A DNA stretch of 64,000 nucleotides. Source: Streptomyces sp. NBC_01314 (GTDB lineage Bacteria > Actinomycetota > Actinomycetes > Streptomycetales > Streptomycetaceae). Where the stretch lies: the NCBI RefSeq assembly GCF_041435215.1, contig NZ_CP108394.1, forward strand, positions 9,858,001 through 9,922,000, written 5' to 3'. This document shows positions 25,616 to 34,843 of the stretch, in pieces. The first letter of the stretch is position 1; every line of letters starts with the position of its first letter. A program made the position numbers and the translations under genes. The notes under the pieces are model-generated. The model saw only the letters and a list, made by a program, of their open reading frames with translations. It was not told the origin of the DNA and did not search any database.

Positions 25616-26277
25616 GTGACGACGAACCACTGGTCCGGTGGGGGTGGATAGCCGACCACACGGCCGAACTCGCCGAGTACACCGGCATCCACCTCAGACT
25701 CGGCCTGCTGCCGGTGCTGTTCGGGCTGATCATCTCCGTGCCGCTCGGTATCCTGTGCCACCGCTGGCGCTGGCTCTACCCGCCGGTGCTGACCGTGTCG
25801 AACATCATGTACTCGATCCCGTCCCTCGCCCTGTTCATGATCTTCGTCCGCTACACCGGGCTGACCGAACAGACGGTGATGATCCCGCTGACGCTCTACA
25901 CCCTGTCGGTGCTGGTCCCCAACGTGGTCGACGGCCTCGCCTCGGTCCCCGAGCCCGTTCGGCTCGCGGCCACCGCGATGGGATTCGGCGCCGTACGCCG
26001 GGTCGTCCAGGTCGAGCTGCCGATCGCCGTACCCGTCGTCATCGCCGGCGTACGCGTCGCCGCCGTCTCGTCCATCAGCCTCGTCGCCGTGGGACAGCTG
26101 ATCGGGCAGGGCGGCCTCGGCTACTACATCACCCGCGGCCTCCAACTCGACTTCCCCACCCCGATCGTCACCGCGATCGTCCTGATCATGCTGCTCGCGC
26201 TCGCCACCGACGCGTTGCTGGTCCTGGCGCAGCGGCTGCTCACCCCGTGGTCCCGGAACAAGGTGACGTCGGCATGA
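25612..26277 (+). CDS. OpuCB-type osmoprotectant ABC permease
   Basis: A 221-residue permease with five or six helices. The segments IMYSIPSLALFMIFVRYTG and ATAMGFGAVRRVVQVELPIA (the EAA loop contacting the ATPase) are typical of OpuCB/OpuCD proteins. The ATG overlaps the ATPase stop and its own stop overlaps the next ATG, so all three subunits are coupled. Confidence 0.9.
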   Translation: MSDDEPLVRWGWIADHTAELAEYTGIHLRLGLLPVLFGLIISVPLGILCHRWRWLYPPVLTVSNIMYSIPSLALFMIFVRYTGLTEQTVMIPLTLYTLSVLVPNVVDGLASVPEPVRLAATAMGFGAVRRVVQVELPIAVPVVIAGVRVAAVSSISLVAVGQLIGQGGLGYYITRGLQLDFPTPIVTAIVLIMLLALATDALLVLAQRLLTPWSRNKVTSA

Positions 26278-26963
26278 ACGATTTCCTGAACCAGATGGAG
26301 CTCGTGGGGGACTGGCTGACGTCCTCGGCGCAGTGGCACGGCGACGACGGCATCCCGCGGCGGCTGCTGGAGCATCTCACCTACAGCGGGCTGTCGTTGC
26401 TGTTCGCCGCCGTCATCGGGCTGACGTTCGGACTGCTCGTCGGGCACACCGGCCGTGGCGCCTTCGCCGTGGCCAGCGTGGCGAACCTCGCCCGCGCGAT
26501 CCCCACCTTCGGTCTGGTCGTCCTCGTGGTCACGCTCGCCGGGCTCAGTACCACGCCGGTCCTGGTCGCCCTGGTCGCGCTCGCGGTACCGCCGATCCTC
26601 ATCAACACCTTCGAGGGGGTACGGGGCGTGGACCCCGCGACCCGGGACGCCGCGCGCGGGGTCGGTATGACCGAGTGGGAGGTCCTGGCCCGGGTCGAGG
26701 TGCCGATGGCGCTGCCGCTGATCCTCCTCGGGCTGCGGGTCGCCGCGATCCAGGTCGTGGCCACCGCGACCGTCGCCGCCTACCCCGGTCTCGGCGGCCT
26801 GGGCCGCTACATCGTCGACGGACTCTCCCGCAACGACTACGAGCTGGTCATCGGCGGCTCCACGGTCGTCGTCGCCCTCGCGCTCGTCGTCCAGACCGTG
26901 TTCACCGCGCTGCGACGCGTCGTCGTCTCGCCGGGCCTGAGGGGCACGGCGTCCAAGTCCTGA
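26274..26963 (+). CDS. OpuCD-type osmoprotectant ABC permease
   Basis: A 229-residue permease, paralogous to its upstream neighbour: ANLARAIPTFGLVVLVVTLA, then DAARGVGMTEWEVLARVEVP as the EAA loop. It completes the membrane heterodimer. A 116-nt gap with ATTCCG repeats and an AT-rich patch separates it from the binding-protein gene. Confidence 0.9.
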   Translation: MNDFLNQMELVGDWLTSSAQWHGDDGIPRRLLEHLTYSGLSLLFAAVIGLTFGLLVGHTGRGAFAVASVANLARAIPTFGLVVLVVTLAGLSTTPVLVALVALAVPPILINTFEGVRGVDPATRDAARGVGMTEWEVLARVEVPMALPLILLGLRVAAIQVVATATVAAYPGLGGLGRYIVDGLSRNDYELVIGGSTVVVALALVVQTVFTALRRVVVSPGLRGTASKS

Positions 26964-27079
26964 AGTCATACGTCCCAGGCGCGCACCCCGACCCGCATCC
27001 GGCGTCCCTCATTTCGATTCCGATTCCGATACTGATCCCTGAATTTTTCGAGCTTCCGGGCTCCGAGAGAGGAAAACCC

Positions 27080-28012
27080 ATGCGAGGCATGTACCGAGGC
27101 GCCGCGTTCGGCCTCATCACCGCACTCACGCTGACCGCCTGCGGCGGCGGCGGTGACAGCGACGACAATCCGCTGGGCGGTGACAGCGGCGGCGGCGCGG
27201 GCAACGCCGTCGTCGTCGGCTCGGCCAACTTCCCCGAGAACCAACTGCTCGCCGAGATCTACGCGCAGGCACTGGAGGGCAAGGGCCTGAAGGTGACCCG
27301 GAAGTTCGACATCGGCGCTCGCGAGGTCTACTACGACCAGGTGGTCAAGGGCGGCATCAGTGTCTTCCCCGAGTACAACGGCGCCCTGCTGACAGTGGCG
27401 GTCGACAAGAACAGCACCGCGACCAGCACCGAGGACATCAACGCCGAACTGAAGGAGAAGCTGCCGTCGTCGGTGGAGATCCTCGACTCCGCCGCGGCCG
27501 AGGACAAGGACTCGGTGACGGTCACCGCCGAGACGGCCGCCAAGTACAACCTCAAGACGCTCGCCGACCTCAAGCCGGTCGCCGGGGACATGACGATCGG
27601 GGCCGGGTCGGAGTTCAAGACCCGCACGCAGGGCGGCGTGGGCCTGAAGAAGGTCTACGGCGTGGACTTCGGGAAGTTCCAGCCGCTCGACGCGGGTGCC
27701 CAGAGCACGCTGGTGAAGCTGCTGAAGGACGACAAGGTGCAGGCCGCCAACCTTTACACCACCGACCCTGCCATCGTCGCGGACAAGCTGGTGGTCCTGG
27801 AGGACCCGAAGAACCTCTTCGCCTCGCAGAACGTCACGCCTCTCGTCTACAAGGACGCGGTGAACGACAAGGCGAAGGAGGCGCTCAACGCCGTCTCCGC
27901 CAAGCTCACCACCGAGGACCTGCTGGAGATGATGAAGAAGCTCGTCAACGACAAAGAGGACGCCGACACCGTCGCCAAGGACTGGCTGACGTCCGCCGGC
28001 ATCGCGGGCTGA
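27080..28012 (+). CDS. OpuCC-type substrate-binding lipoprotein
   Basis: A 310-residue exported lipoprotein: the signal LITALTLTACGGG places the lipidated cysteine near residue 17, followed by a Gly/Ser/Asp linker. The mature part, VVVGSANFPENQLLAEIYAQ to DIGAREVYYDQVVKGGISVF with PEYNGALL, is the quaternary-amine-binding fold. GAGAGGA precedes ATG 27080. It is the fourth component of the transporter; the absence of a second transporter nearby suggests a self-contained uptake system. Confidence 0.92.
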   Translation: MRGMYRGAAFGLITALTLTACGGGGDSDDNPLGGDSGGGAGNAVVVGSANFPENQLLAEIYAQALEGKGLKVTRKFDIGAREVYYDQVVKGGISVFPEYNGALLTVAVDKNSTATSTEDINAELKEKLPSSVEILDSAAAEDKDSVTVTAETAAKYNLKTLADLKPVAGDMTIGAGSEFKTRTQGGVGLKKVYGVDFGKFQPLDAGAQSTLVKLLKDDKVQAANLYTTDPAIVADKLVVLEDPKNLFASQNVTPLVYKDAVNDKAKEALNAVSAKLTTEDLLEMMKKLVNDKEDADTVAKDWLTSAGIAG

Positions 28013-28126
28013 CCTTTCTCGGCCATGCCCACACCGTCCGCCCCCGCTCCTGCCCGGCACCGCACACCGACCACCCCGCCGGGCAGGGGGACGGGGACCG
28101 AACACGATGACCGGCCGGGAGACCAG

Positions 28127-29089
28127 ATGACGGACGCTGTCGGCACCGACGGGCCGGGCGGTGTGGGCACGGTGAGACCTGATGGGGTCGGTAGCGACGG
28201 GCCGCGCGGTGTCGGCACCGTGAGATCCGATGGGGCCGGTGGCGACGGGCCGGGCGGAGTCGGCGCGGCCGCGCGGCTGCAGCAGCTCTTCGAAGGCCGT
28301 CGGCTCACCCCGACCCAGCGCCGCATCGCGCACTGCCTGGTCCGGCAGGCGGCCGACGTGCCCTATCTGTCGAGCGTGGGACTGGCCCACCTGGCCGGTG
28401 TCAGCCAGCCGTCGGTGACCCGCTTCGCGGTCGCTCTCGGCTTCGACGGCTATCCGGCCCTACGCGCCCACCTGCGGGCGGTCGCCCCCACCGGTCACGG
28501 CTTCGACGGACGGTCGGCCAACCCGTACCAGCGCGCCGTGCAGGCCGAGATCGACAATCTGCGGCACCTGGCGTCCCTGCTCACGAACCCCGAACCCGTG
28601 GAACGCGCGGGCCGTCTGCTCGCAGCCTCCCGGCCGCTGCCGGTGCTCGGGCTGCGCGCCTCCGCCGCCCAGGCCCGCGGCTTCGCCTACTTCGCGGCGA
28701 AGGTCCACACCGACGTACGGCTGCTCGACGAGGGCGGCTCACTGCTCGCCGACCGCATCGACGCGGCCCGGCAGGCCGGGGCGAGCGCGCTGCTGTGCTT
28801 CGCGCTGCCCCGCCACCCGCGCGAACTCCTCGACGCCCTCGCCCACGCCCGTGCCGCGGGCCTGACGGTGGTGACGGTCGCCGACGGGACCTTCGCCCCG
28901 GTCGCCGCCCACAGCGACCTGCTGCTGCCCGCCGCGGTGGGCACCGGCCTGGTCTTCGACACCGTCGGCGCCCCCATGCTGCTGGGCCAGGTCCTCCTGG
29001 AGGCGATGTGCGACGCCCTCCCGGACGCCCAGGCCCACCTGGAGGAGTTCGACGCGCGGGCCGCGGCGCGTGGACTGTTCGTCGACTGA
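28127..29089 (+). CDS. RpiR/MurR-family regulator with SIS domain
   Basis: A 320-residue regulator. About 45 residues of imperfect Gly/Asp/Pro repeats (DGPGGVGTVR type) precede an RpiR helix-turn-helix: LTPTQRRIAHCLVRQAADV and VGLAHLAGVSQPSVTRFAVA. A SIS sugar-phosphate-binding fold follows (LPVLGLRASAAQARGFAYF, LLCFALPRHPRELLDAL). ATG 28127 has GGGAG just upstream; an in-frame ATG at 28025 lacks one. Such proteins usually sense phosphosugars, so its link to the adjacent osmoprotectant genes is not obvious. Confidence 0.87.
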   Translation: MTDAVGTDGPGGVGTVRPDGVGSDGPRGVGTVRSDGAGGDGPGGVGAAARLQQLFEGRRLTPTQRRIAHCLVRQAADVPYLSSVGLAHLAGVSQPSVTRFAVALGFDGYPALRAHLRAVAPTGHGFDGRSANPYQRAVQAEIDNLRHLASLLTNPEPVERAGRLLAASRPLPVLGLRASAAQARGFAYFAAKVHTDVRLLDEGGSLLADRIDAARQAGASALLCFALPRHPRELLDALAHARAAGLTVVTVADGTFAPVAAHSDLLLPAAVGTGLVFDTVGAPMLLGQVLLEAMCDALPDAQAHLEEFDARAAARGLFVD

Positions 29090-29116
29090 CCGGCACGGCT
29101 GTGCGGGCCGCCCACC

Positions 29117-30952
29117 TCACTCCGTGGAGCGCAACGCCTTCCAGACCCGCGGACGTACGACACCGTCGGTGATGAGCAGCCCCTTGTCCTGCTGGAAGCT
29201 CTGCACCGCGGCCTGCGTCCCGGAGTCGAACTCGCCGTCCACGCCGCCGCCCCCGAGGCTGTAGCCGCGCTTGGACAGCATGCACTGCACCTGCATGACG
29301 CGTGGGCCGCTGCTCCCCGGGCGGGTGAGTCCGTTGCCGTAGTAGTACGTGCAGTCCGTGAGCCAGGCCGGGGTCCCGGGCTCGGTGGGCGCTTCGGTCG
29401 GAGTGGGCGTGGTCTCGGTGGGCGCGCTGGTCCCGGGGGCGGGAGCGGAGGAATCCGTGTCCGGGTCGTCGTCGGCCGTGCCGGAACCGGAACCGGACCC
29501 GGAAGCCGATGTGTCGGGGCGCGGGGTGCCGCCGTCGGCCGAGGCCCGCTCGTCCTTGCCGGACACCTCCGCCGCCTCCGAGCCGCCGTCCGGGGCGGCG
29601 CCCGCACCGTTCGAGCCCGCGGTCGCCGACACCGAGGCCGCGCCGCCGGGCAGGGCGTCGGCGGAGGCCGTCGTACCCCTCTGCGGCGAGGCCGTGGCGG
29701 TGGAGGGGCCGCGGAGGGTGAGGGCGGCGACACCGGCGGCCGTCATGCACAGAGCCAGACCCGCGGCGCCGATCAGCACCCGCTTGCGGCGGGTCCGGGT
29801 CCGGGTGCGGGGCGGCGTCGGATGCAACGGCTGTGCCGAAGCGTCGGCGGACGGACTCGGCGGTACGTCGGCGGCGGGCGATGCCGCCTTCCGCAACGGT
29901 GCGGGGCCGGGCTGTTCGAGGGGGACGCGGCGCAGCGTCTCGCTCGCCCGCTGCCGGGCGAGCACTCTGCCGGCCAGCGGTTCGGGCCAGGCGAAAACCC
30001 CGGCCGGTACGGCAGCCTCGGCGTCCAAGAATTCGGGTCCGGCCACCTCGAAGCCCGCGGTGTCGGGCCCGGCCGCCTCGATCAGCAGTCCCGGCGTCGG
30101 CCGCTGTCCGGGCTCCTTGGCCAGACAGGCGGAGAGCAGCGCGGCGAGTCCGGCGTCGGCCGTCGCGATCTCGGCGAGCACCTCCGGGTTGGGTTCCTCG
30201 AACGCCACCCGGTGCATGACGTCGACGCCGGTGCCGTCGCCGAACGGGGCGCTGCCGGTGGCCGCGAAGACCAGGGTGCAGGCCAGGGAGAAGATGTCCG
30301 AGGCCGTGTCGCACGTGCCTGTCCGCAGATACTCCGGAGACATGTAGGCCGGGGTGCCGACCCGGTTGCCCGTGCTGGTGATCGCGCTCGCGTCGGCGGC
30401 CTTCGCGATACCGAAGTCGATGACGTGCGCGCCCCGGGCGGACAGCAGGACGTTGGACGGCTTCAGGTCCCGGTGCACGATCCCCGCGGCGGAGAGGTCG
30501 GCGAGGGCCTGCCCCAGCTCCGCCAGCAGCCGCCGGACGGCGACGGCCGGCAGGGGGCCGTCCTCCTGCACGGCGACCGAAAGATCGAGCCCCGGCAGAT
30601 ACTCGGTGGCCATCCACAGCAGTTCGTCCCGGAAGCCCGTGCCGGCCAGGCGCGGCATGCGCGGCGTGCGCACCCGGCTGTGCACCGACGCCTCCTGCTC
30701 GAACCGCCGACGGAATTGGATGTCCTCCGCGTACTCGGGCCTGATCACCTTCACCGCGACGAGGTCGGGCCCGCCGTCCGCGGGGCGCGCCAGATAGACA
30801 CGCCCCATTCCACCGCTGCCGAGCAGCCCCAGTGGCACATAGGGACCGATACGGTCCGGGTCGCCGGGGCGCAGAGGAAGAGCACCGGCCTGTCGCAGCG
30901 CCGGAGCTCTGTCCGCCGTCGATGATGGCGGCACCGGCCGCTGGTCTGACAC
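29117..30952 (-). CDS. Membrane Ser/Thr kinase with extracellular peptidoglycan-binding-like domain
   Basis: A 611-residue kinase. Catalytic domain about 36-290: LGSGGMGRVYLA glycine loop, VAVKVI lysine, IVHRDLKPSNV loop, DFG and GTPAYMSPEYL. Then a Pro-rich stretch, one membrane helix near residue 390-412 (VLIGAAGLALCMTAAGVAAL), a long Ser/Thr/Asp/Gly linker and a C-terminal PG_binding_1-like domain ending FQQDKGLLITDGVV. It could sense cell-wall material and signal inside. The start is GTG 30952. It diverges from the rhamnosidase across a 308-bp gap. Confidence 0.92.
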   Translation of the reverse strand: MSDQRPVPPSSTADRAPALRQAGALPLRPGDPDRIGPYVPLGLLGSGGMGRVYLARPADGGPDLVAVKVIRPEYAEDIQFRRRFEQEASVHSRVRTPRMPRLAGTGFRDELLWMATEYLPGLDLSVAVQEDGPLPAVAVRRLLAELGQALADLSAAGIVHRDLKPSNVLLSARGAHVIDFGIAKAADASAITSTGNRVGTPAYMSPEYLRTGTCDTASDIFSLACTLVFAATGSAPFGDGTGVDVMHRVAFEEPNPEVLAEIATADAGLAALLSACLAKEPGQRPTPGLLIEAAGPDTAGFEVAGPEFLDAEAAVPAGVFAWPEPLAGRVLARQRASETLRRVPLEQPGPAPLRKAASPAADVPPSPSADASAQPLHPTPPRTRTRTRRKRVLIGAAGLALCMTAAGVAALTLRGPSTATASPQRGTTASADALPGGAASVSATAGSNGAGAAPDGGSEAAEVSGKDERASADGGTPRPDTSASGSGSGSGTADDDPDTDSSAPAPGTSAPTETTPTPTEAPTEPGTPAWLTDCTYYYGNGLTRPGSSGPRVMQVQCMLSKRGYSLGGGGVDGEFDSGTQAAVQSFQQDKGLLITDGVVRPRVWKALRSTE

Positions 30953-31113
30953 AACACCCCCGAAAAGACTTTTGGCGTACGTCAGTTCGCGCCCAAGGAG
31001 TTGAGGCTAACTCAGCGGGGGCGCGCATTCCGGGTTTCGGTCACTTCCGCTCCGCGAGAGGCTCCACCCGGGGAGGCCGACCCGCCCCTGCCCGGCCGAG
31101 CGCCACAAGAAGC

Positions 31114-31129
31114 TGATTAAAACGTTTCA
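31114..31129. promoter_or_regulatory. LacI-type operator candidate upstream of the rhamnosidase
   Basis: TGATTAAAACGTTTCA contains the palindrome AAACGTTT with the CG centre usual for LacI-family operators. It lies in the 30953-31260 intergenic region; the rest of that gap shows no gene. Confidence 0.5.
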
Positions 31130-31201
31130 TTTCTCAGGAATCACTTACGCCCCACCTATTGACCGGATTCGACGCGGAACTCTAACCTCCGGGCAATCGC
31201 G

Positions 31202-31215
31202 TTGAAACCTTTCAT
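31202..31215. promoter_or_regulatory. Second related site before the rhamnosidase
   Basis: TTGAAACCTTTCAT repeats the AAAC/TTTCAT arms of the site at 31114 with an imperfect centre, 46 bp before the start codon, where it would overlap the promoter or leader. Confidence 0.4.
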
Positions 31216-31260
31216 GATGCGATTCTCACGGACCGAACCCATCGACCGAAGGTACGCACC

Positions 31261-34200
31261 ATGGCGCAGGACTTCTCACGGCGACGACTTCTCCAGTTCG
31301 GTGGCATCGCGGCCACCGCCGTCGTCCTGTCCGGGCCCCAGGCAGCCGCCGCCGACGGCCCGGTGGACATGGCCGCGGCCGCGACGACGACGCCCGCGCC
31401 GACCGGGATGCTCACGGATCTGCTGCCGCGGGCGCTCGGTACGAACGCCGGGCAGAACCCTCGCTTCAGCTGGCAGGTGCCGGACCTCCGTGAGGGCACC
31501 GTGCAGCGCGCCTACCAGCTCCAACTGGCGGCCACCCCGGGCGGGTTCGAGGACGACGACCAGTTGGTGTGGGACTCCGGGAAGCGGGACTCCGCCGACT
31601 CCACGGCCGTACCGTACGGCGGACCGGCGCTGAAGCCCCGTACGGCCTACTGGTGGCGGGTCAGAAGCTGGGTCAACAAGCGTTCGGCATGGTCGGAGCC
31701 TGTCCTGCTGGCCACGTCGGTCGAGGACGAGTGGGAGGCGAAGCCGATCTGGGTGCCGGCCGGGCCGGTGATGACCGACGGCACCTTCACCGTCCGCGTG
31801 AAGATCACCGCCGTGGCGGCCGGACTGTGGTTCCGGGCCACGAACACCGCCAACAACTACATGTGGCAGCTGCGCGCGGGCACCACCGGTGTGCTGCGCA
31901 AGCACGTCTGCGTGAACGGCACGTACACCGTGCTCGGCGAGGTGAGGCTGCCGTTCGCGGTCACCGCCGGGGAGTGGGTGGACCTGAGCGTCACCACGGC
32001 GGGCGCCACCTTCACCACCACGGTCAACGGCACCGTCGTGGACACCACCACCGACAGCCGCTACGCCTCCGGCAACGTCGGCCTGCGCAACGGCGGCACC
32101 GAGTCCCAGACCTACGACCGGGTCACCTTCACTGCCGCCGACGGCACGGTCCTCCTCGACGACGACTTCGCCTCCGACAAGGGCACCTTCGCCACCGGCA
32201 CGGTCTCCGGCGACGTCCTCACCTTCCCGACCGGCGCCTCCTCGCTCTCCTCCTACGGGGCCGACGACACCTGGGCGCTGCTGCGCCACGAGTACGACAC
32301 GAAGGCCGGCAAGGAGATAGCGGCGGCGGTCCTCTACGTGGCGGCCACCTCGCCCGATCCGGCCCGGCAGTACGTCGCGAAGGTGTGCAGCAACGGCACG
32401 ACGGTCGGCTACGCCTCCGTCCGCTCCGGCACCGGCACCGCCTACCAGGCCTTCGACGTGACCTCCACGCTGCGGGCGGACGGGAAGGCCAACGCGCTGT
32501 CCGCGCTGTGCTGGACCACCTCGCAGCAGAAGTTCCTGGCCCAACTGGAGGTCACGTACACCGACGGCAGCCGGTCGACCGTCGCCTCCGGCGACCACTG
32601 GAAGGCGCGCCGCCAGGCCGGGCTGCTGCCGTCGAAGGGCAGTGCGGGCAGCAGCTACTTCACCGTTCCGCAGGAGTACTGGGACCTGCGCCGCGAGCCG
32701 GTGGGCTGGACGAAGCCCGGCTTCGACGACGGCGACTGGTTCGAGCCGGTCGTCCGTACGGCGATCGACGGTCTCGTCCCCGCGCTGATCGAGGCGATAC
32801 GGCCGCACGACGCCACCCCCGCCTCGGTCACGCGGGTCGCCGAAGGACGCTGGCTGGTCGACCTCGGCCGGGAGATCGTCGGCGGGCTGGCCCTGGAGGT
32901 CACCGGCGCCGCGGGCGACACCGTCGACGTGCGGCTCGGCGAGGAGCTGAACCCGGACGGCACGGTCAAGTACCAGCTGCGCGCCACCAACACCTACCGC
33001 GAGGTCTGGACCCTGCGGGACGGCGAGCAGCGCTTCGAGCACTGGGGCTACCGCGGCTTCCGCTGGGCCGAACTGCGCACCACGCTGGACCTGTCGGACG
33101 CGGTCGTCACCGGTCGCGCCTGGAAGCTCGACTGGGACGACTCGCACGCCTCGTTCCGCAGCTCGGACGCCGACCTGGACCGGGTCTGGGAGCTGTGCCG
33201 CTACTCCATCGAGGCCACGCGCGGCGACCTCTACACGGACACGCCCACCCGCGAACGCGGCCCGTACGAGGGTGACGCGCTGATCAACCAGCTCTCCGAG
33301 TACGGCGTGCAGCGCTCGTACGCTCTCGCCCGCTGGTCGAACGACTATCTGGTCCGCAAGGGCACCTGGCCCACCGAGTACCGGCTGATGTGCGCGATCT
33401 CCGCGTGGGAGGACTATCTCGCCACGGGCGACGACCGGCAGCTCGCCAAGGACTACGACCTGCTGACCGCGAAGAACCTCACCTCGTACCTGGACTCCGC
33501 GGGCCTGGTCCGCAAGGCACCCGGCAGCACCAGCCAGGACCTCGGCGATCTCGTCGACTGGCCCACCGCCAGCCGTGACGGGTATGTCTTCACCAACGTC
33601 AACACGGTCGTCAACGCCTTCCAGTACGCGGCCTTCGCGGCGCTCGCCGAGTGCGCCGCGGCCCTCGGCAAGGACGCCGACGCGACCACCCTGCACGGCA
33701 GGGCCGAAACCCTCGCCACCGCCATGCGCGCCACCCTCCTCGACAGTGCGGGCGGGCGCTTCCTCGACGGCGTCGGCACCACCCACAGCGCCCAGCACGC
33801 GACCGCCTTCCCGGTGGCGCTGGGTGTCGCCGACGCACTGGACAAGGAGGTGCTGGCCAGGCTGGGCGACACCCTGGCGGCGGGTGGCATGAAGGTGAGC
33901 GTGTACGGGTCGCAGTTCCTGCTCGACGCGCTGTTCCGGCTGGGCCGCTCCGACGCCGCCCTCGCCCTGCTCACCTCCACGGCCACCAACTCGTGGCTGC
34001 ACATGCTGGACGCGCTCAAGGCGACCATCGTCACGGAGGCGTGGGACCCCGCGCTGAAGTCCAACATGACGCTCTCGCACGCCTGGGCGTCCGCGCCGGC
34101 CAACGCCGTGGCCCGGCACATCCTCGGCGTGCAGGTCAGCGAACCCGGCGCGGCCGGGTTCCGGATCCGGCCCAGGACCGGGTCGCTGACCGAGGTCGAC

Positions 34201-34473
34201 GGTACGGTGCCCTCCCTGCGCGGGCCCGTCTCGGTCCAGGTGCGCCGCTCCGGGGACACGCACACCACAGTGGTGACCCTGCCGCCGAACTCCCGTGCCG
34301 TGCTGGAGGTGGAGATCGGGGACGCCGCCCCGAAGGCGTACCGGGTGAAGGCGGTCACGCCGCGCGGGGAGGGAAGCGCGAAGGTCGAGTCGTTCACCGA
34401 CCTCACGGGCACGGTGCTGCGGATCGGCCCGATCGGCTCCGGCACGACGGAGGTGCGACGCAAGACCTCCTGA
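31261..34473 (+). CDS. Secreted GH78 alpha-L-rhamnosidase
   Basis: A 1070-residue enzyme that removes terminal L-rhamnose from plant glycosides or pectin side chains. A Tat signal (SRRRLLQFGGIAATAVVLSG) ends near residue 40. Beta-sandwich and concanavalin-like regions follow (about 45-330). The catalytic (alpha/alpha)6 barrel contains LYTDTPTRERGPYEGDALIN (general acid region) and IVTEAWDPALKSNMTLSHAW, the conserved late glutamate and histidine region. The end is a short beta domain. It starts at ATG 31261 and has its own terminator. Two LacI-like sites in the leader suggest sugar control; no LacI gene is nearby. Confidence 0.92.
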   Translation: MAQDFSRRRLLQFGGIAATAVVLSGPQAAAADGPVDMAAAATTTPAPTGMLTDLLPRALGTNAGQNPRFSWQVPDLREGTVQRAYQLQLAATPGGFEDDDQLVWDSGKRDSADSTAVPYGGPALKPRTAYWWRVRSWVNKRSAWSEPVLLATSVEDEWEAKPIWVPAGPVMTDGTFTVRVKITAVAAGLWFRATNTANNYMWQLRAGTTGVLRKHVCVNGTYTVLGEVRLPFAVTAGEWVDLSVTTAGATFTTTVNGTVVDTTTDSRYASGNVGLRNGGTESQTYDRVTFTAADGTVLLDDDFASDKGTFATGTVSGDVLTFPTGASSLSSYGADDTWALLRHEYDTKAGKEIAAAVLYVAATSPDPARQYVAKVCSNGTTVGYASVRSGTGTAYQAFDVTSTLRADGKANALSALCWTTSQQKFLAQLEVTYTDGSRSTVASGDHWKARRQAGLLPSKGSAGSSYFTVPQEYWDLRREPVGWTKPGFDDGDWFEPVVRTAIDGLVPALIEAIRPHDATPASVTRVAEGRWLVDLGREIVGGLALEVTGAAGDTVDVRLGEELNPDGTVKYQLRATNTYREVWTLRDGEQRFEHWGYRGFRWAELRTTLDLSDAVVTGRAWKLDWDDSHASFRSSDADLDRVWELCRYSIEATRGDLYTDTPTRERGPYEGDALINQLSEYGVQRSYALARWSNDYLVRKGTWPTEYRLMCAISAWEDYLATGDDRQLAKDYDLLTAKNLTSYLDSAGLVRKAPGSTSQDLGDLVDWPTASRDGYVFTNVNTVVNAFQYAAFAALAECAAALGKDADATTLHGRAETLATAMRATLLDSAGGRFLDGVGTTHSAQHATAFPVALGVADALDKEVLARLGDTLAAGGMKVSVYGSQFLLDALFRLGRSDAALALLTSTATNSWLHMLDALKATIVTEAWDPALKSNMTLSHAWASAPANAVARHILGVQVSEPGAAGFRIRPRTGSLTEVDGTVPSLRGPVSVQVRRSGDTHTTVVTLPPNSRAVLEVEIGDAAPKAYRVKAVTPRGEGSAKVESFTDLTGTVLRIGPIGSGTTEVRRKTS

Positions 34474-34504
34474 GCGTCTCTGATCAGCTGAGCGATCCTC
34501 AACA

Positions 34505-34536
34505 CCCGCCCCGTGGGGTCCTCACCGCGGGGCGGG
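34505..34536 (+). terminator. Hairpin terminator after the rhamnosidase
   Basis: A 9-bp GC stem (CCCGCCCCG with CGGGGCGGG) and 14-base loop lie 31 nt after the stop. No gene is visible from there to 34843. Confidence 0.7.
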
Positions 34537-34843
34537 CGCGTCCACATCGGCGGCACTCCCGTGCGCGGCCGGCAGCGAAGCGGCCAGGCCGGACACCGGA
34601 CCAGCCGCCCGACCCACCCGCTCCGCCGGCACCCCCTCCCGATCGTCGACCTCGCCAACGAGCCCTCTGGGACCGCCCTCCGATGCCCGGACCGTCCTCG
34701 AAGGCGACCCGGGGCCCCTGGCGCAGGGCCTGTCCGGCGCAGGTGGACGAACCCGGCGTTCCGGTGTCACCGGGCTCGGCTAGAGTCTCGGCTCACCTCG
34801 GTCGGACGTCCTGGTCGGGGCTGTGCGCTGGGGGTACGACGCC

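Noticed and set aside
31276..34263. 995-codon open frame antisense to the rhamnosidase
   Set aside because: No ribosome binding site or family features, and the plus strand encodes a complete GH78 enzyme.
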